38,594 nt of DNA, taken from assembly GCA_013286565.1 (NCBI GenBank), contig JABDFM010000027.1, positions 1 to 38,594 of the forward strand, in the 5' to 3' direction. This document shows, one piece after another, positions 35,317 to 38,594 of this stretch. Made by a program: the position numbers and the translations under genes. A model generated the notes under the pieces. The model ran no database searches, was not told where the DNA came from, and was given only the letters and a program-made list of their open reading frames with translations. Within the stretch, counting starts at the first letter, position 1. Each line of letters starts with the position of its first letter. The DNA comes from Bacteroidota bacterium (lineage in GTDB: Bacteria; Bacteroidota; Bacteroidia; Sphingobacteriales; Sphingobacteriaceae).

Positions 35317-36135
35317 ATGAAAACCACTTCGGGACAAAAGATAAAGATAGGCTTGTTCGCCATTGCAGGGATAGCTGTTTTGGTGGCAGCCATTTTTCTT
35401 ATAGGCAATAAAAAAAACCTGTTTAGTGCTACTTTTACTGTGCATGGAATGTTCAAAAACGTTAATGGCCTACAGGTAGGTAACAATGCGCGCTTCGCTG
35501 GTATTAATGTAGGCGTTGTGGATGATATCCAGATAATGACCGATAGCTCAGTAAATGTGACCCTGACACTGAATGACGAGGTAAAAAAATTCATTAAGAA
35601 GGATGCCCGACTAAGCATTGGTAGCGATGGCTTGATGGGAGATAAATTGGTAGTTATTACGCCCGGTGGCAGCAATGATCCTGTGAGCGGCGGTGAGCAG
35701 TTGGCGGTAGTTAACCCGCTTGATGTAGATAAATTGATTGGTAAATTTACCAGGATAGCCGATGACGCAGGCGACCTTGTTGAAGGACTGACAGCGATTG
35801 TAAACAAGGTAAACAGTGGAAAGGGAAGTATTGGCAGGTTATTAAATAATGACAAGATGGCTAAAGACCTTGATGCCACAGTAAACCAGGCAAAAAGCAC
35901 GATGGCAAATGTGCATACTACCACCAGCACTTTAAATGAAGATTTGAAAGCCGCACAGGGTAATTTCTTGTTAAAAGGTTTCTTTAACAAGAAGAAGAAA
36001 GCTGCTAAAGCGAAACGGGATTCTACCAGGAATGTGAAACAACTGCGCAGGGATTCTGTTAAGAATGTGAAAAAAGCACAAAAAATGCAAAAAGACTCTA
36101 CCAAAAAGGCCGATGTACAACAGCCTAAACAATAA
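35317..36135 (+). CDS. mlaD: MCE-domain protein MlaD
   Basis: A 272-residue periplasmic protein anchored by one N-terminal helix (about 10-30). The MCE domain (about 35-115) has VNGLQVGNNARFAGINVGVVD and SIGSDGLMGDKLVVITPG. A long coiled or extended tail (about 130-272) ends in a Lys-rich segment. It forms the substrate-binding ring of the MlaFED complex. The tail is longer than in E. coli MlaD (183 residues). A clear terminator follows 20 bases after the stop. Confidence 0.93.
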   Translation: MKTTSGQKIKIGLFAIAGIAVLVAAIFLIGNKKNLFSATFTVHGMFKNVNGLQVGNNARFAGINVGVVDDIQIMTDSSVNVTLTLNDEVKKFIKKDARLSIGSDGLMGDKLVVITPGGSNDPVSGGEQLAVVNPLDVDKLIGKFTRIADDAGDLVEGLTAIVNKVNSGKGSIGRLLNNDKMAKDLDATVNQAKSTMANVHTTTSTLNEDLKAAQGNFLLKGFFNKKKKAAKAKRDSTRNVKQLRRDSVKNVKKAQKMQKDSTKKADVQQPKQ

Positions 36136-36155
36136 CAGAGGAATCAGTAAAATAT

Positions 36156-36184
36156 AAAAGGCCTCCGGTTATCGAAGGCCTTTT
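36156..36184 (+). terminator. Rho-independent terminator of the mla operon
   Basis: AAAAGGCCT (36156-36164) and AGGCCTTTT (36176-36184) form a perfect 9-base stem, followed by A/T-rich sequence. The A-run on the other side lets it also work for the convergent glutathione peroxidase gene. Confidence 0.85.
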
Positions 36185-36206
36185 ATTATAACACGTCCTG
36201 CTGAAA

Positions 36207-36716
36207 TTATAAATATTTGGTAAGTTCAGGAGATAATGGAGTGGTTTGTGAACGGAAACGATGGATAAGATTACCATTTTCATCGATCAGGAATTTTTCA
36301 AAGTTCCATTTGATCTCACCTGTAAAATCAGGGTTTGGCGCCGATGTTAGATATTTAAACAAAGGGTCGATATCATCACCTTTAACACTCACCTTTTGGC
36401 TTAAAGGGAATGTTACTCCATAGTTTTTTTGGCAAAAAGTTTTGATCTCTGTTGCGTTTCCCGGCTCTTGCTGGCCAAAGTTGTTTGCCGGGAAGCCCAC
36501 TACCACCAATTTATCTTTGTAAAGGTCAGCCAGTTTCTGCAGTTCGGCATACTGTGGGGTAAAGCCGCATTTGGATGCTGTATTTACGATCAAAACTTTT
36601 TTACCCTTGTATTTGGCAAGCGAAAACGCCTGGCCATCAATATCTTTTAGTTTAAAATCGTAAACAGAAGAGGGGGCAACAAATAACAGTGTTAAAAAAA
36701 TTGCAAGTATTTTCAT
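36207..36716 (-). CDS. Glutathione peroxidase, exported Cys type
   Basis: A 169-residue thioredoxin-fold peroxidase with a short signal peptide (about 1-18). Catalytic residues are Cys50 (NTASKCGFTPQY), Gln82 or Gln83 (FGQQEPG) and Trp137-Asn138 (IKWNFEKF). Cys95 is a candidate resolving Cys, so thioredoxin is the likely reductant. It reduces hydrogen or lipid peroxides, probably in the periplasm. It is transcribed toward the mla terminator. Symbols such as bsaA are used for homologues but cannot be given with certainty. Confidence 0.93.
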   Translation of the reverse strand: MKILAIFLTLLFVAPSSVYDFKLKDIDGQAFSLAKYKGKKVLIVNTASKCGFTPQYAELQKLADLYKDKLVVVGFPANNFGQQEPGNATEIKTFCQKNYGVTFPLSQKVSVKGDDIDPLFKYLTSAPNPDFTGEIKWNFEKFLIDENGNLIHRFRSQTTPLSPELTKYL

Positions 36717-36780
36717 GGTTTTAAAATTTGGTTTCGCTTTATAGAGAAAGCGTAAAATTAAGGCTTAATAACCGGAAATA

Positions 36781-36816
36781 CCCGAAATTACTATCTGCTT
36801 TATGTAAAATTTCGGG
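36781..36816. repeat. Hairpin overlapping the end of ybeY
   Basis: CCCGAAATT (36781-36789) and AATTTCGGG (36808-36816) are perfect 9-base arms around an 18-base loop. The loop contains the ybeY stop. There is no T-run, so it may protect or mark the mRNA end. Confidence 0.4.
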
Positions 36817-37228
36817 TACTTAAATAATGATCCTCTTTACCGGTCATTATTTTTTTACTTTCTGCCTTTTTGTCGGTGTAACCCAGTAAGTGTAATGCCC
36901 CGTGAATTATTACCCGGTGCAATTCATTTACCTCGCCTGAGTTGAATTTTATGGCGTTTTCGCGGATGCGTTCGATGGATATAAAAACATCACCTTCAAT
37001 AACCCTGTCTTTTTCGGAGTTATCAAAGGTGATAATATCTGTATATGTGTCATGATCAAGATATTGCTGGTTGATTTGCAGCAAATGCCTGTCTGAACAG
37101 AAAATGTAATTTAGTTCGTTGAGTTTATAACCTTCAGCTTCAACAGCGGATTTGACCCAGGCTTTAACCTTGTTTTTTTCTTTTAATTTGAAACTGATGT
37201 CTTCTTCAAAAAAATTGATTGAGGGCAT
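36800..37228 (-). CDS. ybeY: rRNA maturation endoribonuclease YbeY
   Basis: A 142-residue metalloprotein needed for 16S rRNA 3' processing and ribosome quality control. The metal site is IIHGALHLLGYTD: His109 and His113 are kept, but the third His of the usual HGxLHLxGYDH motif is Asp119. I believe Asp at this place is common in Bacteroidota, so activity is probably retained. The start overlaps the stop of the ATPase gene by one base (TAATG). Confidence 0.94.
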   Translation of the reverse strand: MPSINFFEEDISFKLKEKNKVKAWVKSAVEAEGYKLNELNYIFCSDRHLLQINQQYLDHDTYTDIITFDNSEKDRVIEGDVFISIERIRENAIKFNSGEVNELHRVIIHGALHLLGYTDKKAESKKIMTGKEDHYLSTRNFT

Positions 37229-37650
37229 TATATCTTAAAATGAAGTTCCACTTCATTTCCTGTTGAATTAAATATACACTGGTCTGCCAATTGCTTCACT
37301 ATAAAAACACCTCTACCGGTAAGGGCTTCAAGGTTTTCCTCTGCTGTTGGATCGGGCAGATGGTCGTAATCAAAGCCTTCTCCCTCATCAGTAATTGTCC
37401 ATATTACTCGTTTGGAATCTACTTCAGCATTTACGATTACTTTTTTATTGGCGTCCATTTTGTTGCCGTGCATAATAGCATTTATAGCAATTTCGTTCAG
37501 ACAAGTCATCATGTTGGCGAAGGTATCCTCGCTAACCTGGTGCTTATCTGCGATAAGCTCAATCAAATTTTCCAGCAGGGTTATGCTTTCAGGTTTTGAA
37601 GGCAGCTGTAAAGTATAAAGCTCGCTGGTTTGGACATTTGCTTCTTGCAT
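37228..37650 (-). CDS. Anti-sigma-factor-type ATPase (RsbW-like)
   Basis: I chose the ATG at 37650 (140 residues) because it directly follows the DUF4175 stop (TAGTATG); an ATG at 37662 is possible. It is a histidine-kinase-like ATPase domain alone: N box LNEIAINAIMHGNK (51-64), G1 box DEGEGFD (88-94) and GRGVFIVKQLAD (112-123). Members can phosphorylate anti-anti-sigma factors, but none is in the window. It is coupled to ybeY and to the DUF4175 gene. Confidence 0.88.
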   Translation of the reverse strand: MQEANVQTSELYTLQLPSKPESITLLENLIELIADKHQVSEDTFANMMTCLNEIAINAIMHGNKMDANKKVIVNAEVDSKRVIWTITDEGEGFDYDHLPDPTAEENLEALTGRGVFIVKQLADQCIFNSTGNEVELHFKI

Positions 37651-37651
37651 A

Positions 37652-38594
37652 CTATTTGGCATTAAGTTGATCAAAGTAAGATTTTATTTTTTGTTTATAA
37701 TACAAATTAAGTGCCGGAGATACTGTTTTAATCTGCTCGGTCTGTTTTTCTTTCGTTTTTTGGTAGTCTTGTAACGCTTTAATGTACCCCGGAGGCGTAT
37801 CTTTTCCTGCATTGCTTTCGCGTTGCTGGTCCTGTTCCCGTTGTTGTTCAGCCTTTTCTGCTTCCAGCATTCGGGTTTGGATTTGTTGCTGCCTCTTTAG
37901 CACTTCATCCGTTATTCTCCTGTTTACGATATCATCCTCAGTTTGTTCCATTTCTTTTGAAATTTTATCCAAATTCCCCAAACTTCCGGTGCCGTCTTTG
38001 TTTTCCTCCTGGTTAATTTTTTCAAGTGCCTGCCTTATTATTTGCTGCTGGCGGGCCATTTTTGTTAGCTGTTCGCTCATGCCGCTGCGCTGGCTTTGCG
38101 ACATATTCCCCTGCTTTTGAAGCTAATCCCGCATTTGCTGCATATTCTGGTTCAGCTGTTGCTGCATTTTATTTAGTTGCGATAGTGAGGGTTGTTTTGA
38201 TTTCCCTTTACCGCCTTTCCCATTCTTCTGGGACTTTTGTAACTGCTCAAGCGCCTCGTTCAGCATCAAAGCCAGGTTGTTCATCGATGTCATTGAATAT
38301 TGCTGGTTCCGGTTAGCTTCCGCTGTCCGGCGGTCGCCCAGGTTCTCCAACGACTGGTCAATATGGCTATTTATGCTGGCGATCTCCTGGTTAACAGTCG
38401 ATTGTATCTGCGGAACCCGCCGGCTTAATGAATATAAACTGTCTTCTGCTGTTTTTAAATTATCTTTTATGTCTTTTTGTTTTTGTGCTAATATAATATA
38501 ATTCGGGTCAGATGGCATAGTATTTTTTAATGTTTCCATCACTTTTTCCTGTTCGAAAGAACTGTTAAGTACATTCTTCAACAATTCGCGTAGC
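37652..38594 (-). pseudogene. DUF4175 protein, C-terminal part, with in-frame amber codon
   Basis: The gene enters from the right edge and runs to 37652. It encodes the Gln/Lys-rich coiled-coil end of a DUF4175 protein. At 38125-38123 a TAG stops the frame after QNMQQMRD; the same frame continues as LQKQGNMSQSQRSGM without any shift and reads through to a normal end at 37654. A CAG (Gln) in place of TAG would restore the protein. Options are a real nonsense mutation, a base-calling error, or restart at the ATG at 38104, which is 18 bases after the TAG. No stop-suppression signal is visible. Confidence 0.8.

Noticed and set aside
35313..36104. A 263-codon open frame antisense to mlaD
   Set aside because: It is a shadow frame rich in Ser, Leu and Phe produced by the mlaD codon pattern; mlaD itself has a clear MCE domain and operon context.
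38104..38126. Pyrrolysine or selenocysteine decoding at the amber codon
   Set aside because: The phylum is not known for pyrrolysine use, selenocysteine uses TGA, and the natural residue here is plausibly Gln.

Overview
The window looks like chromosomal DNA from a member of the Bacteroidota, most likely a Sphingobacteriaceae genus such as Mucilaginibacter or Pedobacter. The clues are GldH, a Cys-rich RicT, a DUF3078 protein, an SbsA-Ig lipoprotein, a DUF4175 gene next to an ATPase and ybeY, TAnnTTTG-type -7 promoter elements, few Shine-Dalgarno sequences, and many short palindromic intergenic repeats. The genus is an inference; no rRNA is present.

Layout. 1-1739 is gene-poor: a multi-hairpin array, a small cupin gene, a small membrane-protein gene and two repeat elements. 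1740-10085 is read leftward: an M1 aminopeptidase with a TonB-domain protein, ffh, and a series of exported or lipid-anchored proteins (a lipocalin-sized lipoprotein, a peptidase-like protein, a DUF3078 protein, a carboxypeptidase-regulatory-like protein, a LysM glucosaminidase). 10148-12281 holds a second glucosaminidase, an O-methyltransferase, a GxxExxY (PD-(D/E)xK nuclease fold) gene bracketed by 17-bp inverted repeats, and ruvX. 12411-19592 is read rightward: holB, ricT and gldH in one tight operon, two tandem TPR paralogues, and rmuC. 19602-24649 holds a secreted protein, thiL and nadA (leftward), with nadB divergent from nadA. 24717-25868 has two unrecognised genes and tRNA-Gly(CCC). 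25938-32864 holds a gamma-carbonic anhydrase, the Ig-like lipoprotein, mnmG, a small membrane protein, an ABC-F ATPase and an NAD(P)-binding protein, with two parS-like palindromes just upstream of mnmG. 32954-36135 is pirin and then an mlaE-mlaF-mlaD lipid transport operon ending in a clear terminator. 36207-38594 is read leftward: glutathione peroxidase, ybeY, an anti-sigma-type ATPase, and the C-terminal part of a DUF4175 gene that carries an in-frame amber codon.

The genes are mostly housekeeping: protein export (Ffh), replication and repair (HolB, RuvX, RmuC), NAD and thiamine cofactors (NadA, NadB, ThiL), tRNA and rRNA processing (MnmG, YbeY), cell-wall turnover (two glucosaminidases), outer-membrane lipid homeostasis (MlaEFD), and gliding or secretion (GldH with RicT). 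I found no phage, CRISPR array, transposase or defence island. The features most worth a second look are the inverted repeats around the GxxExxY gene, the paired parS-like sites, the amber codon in the DUF4175 gene, and the palindromic repeat with a compensatory base change that sits just after two stop codons.
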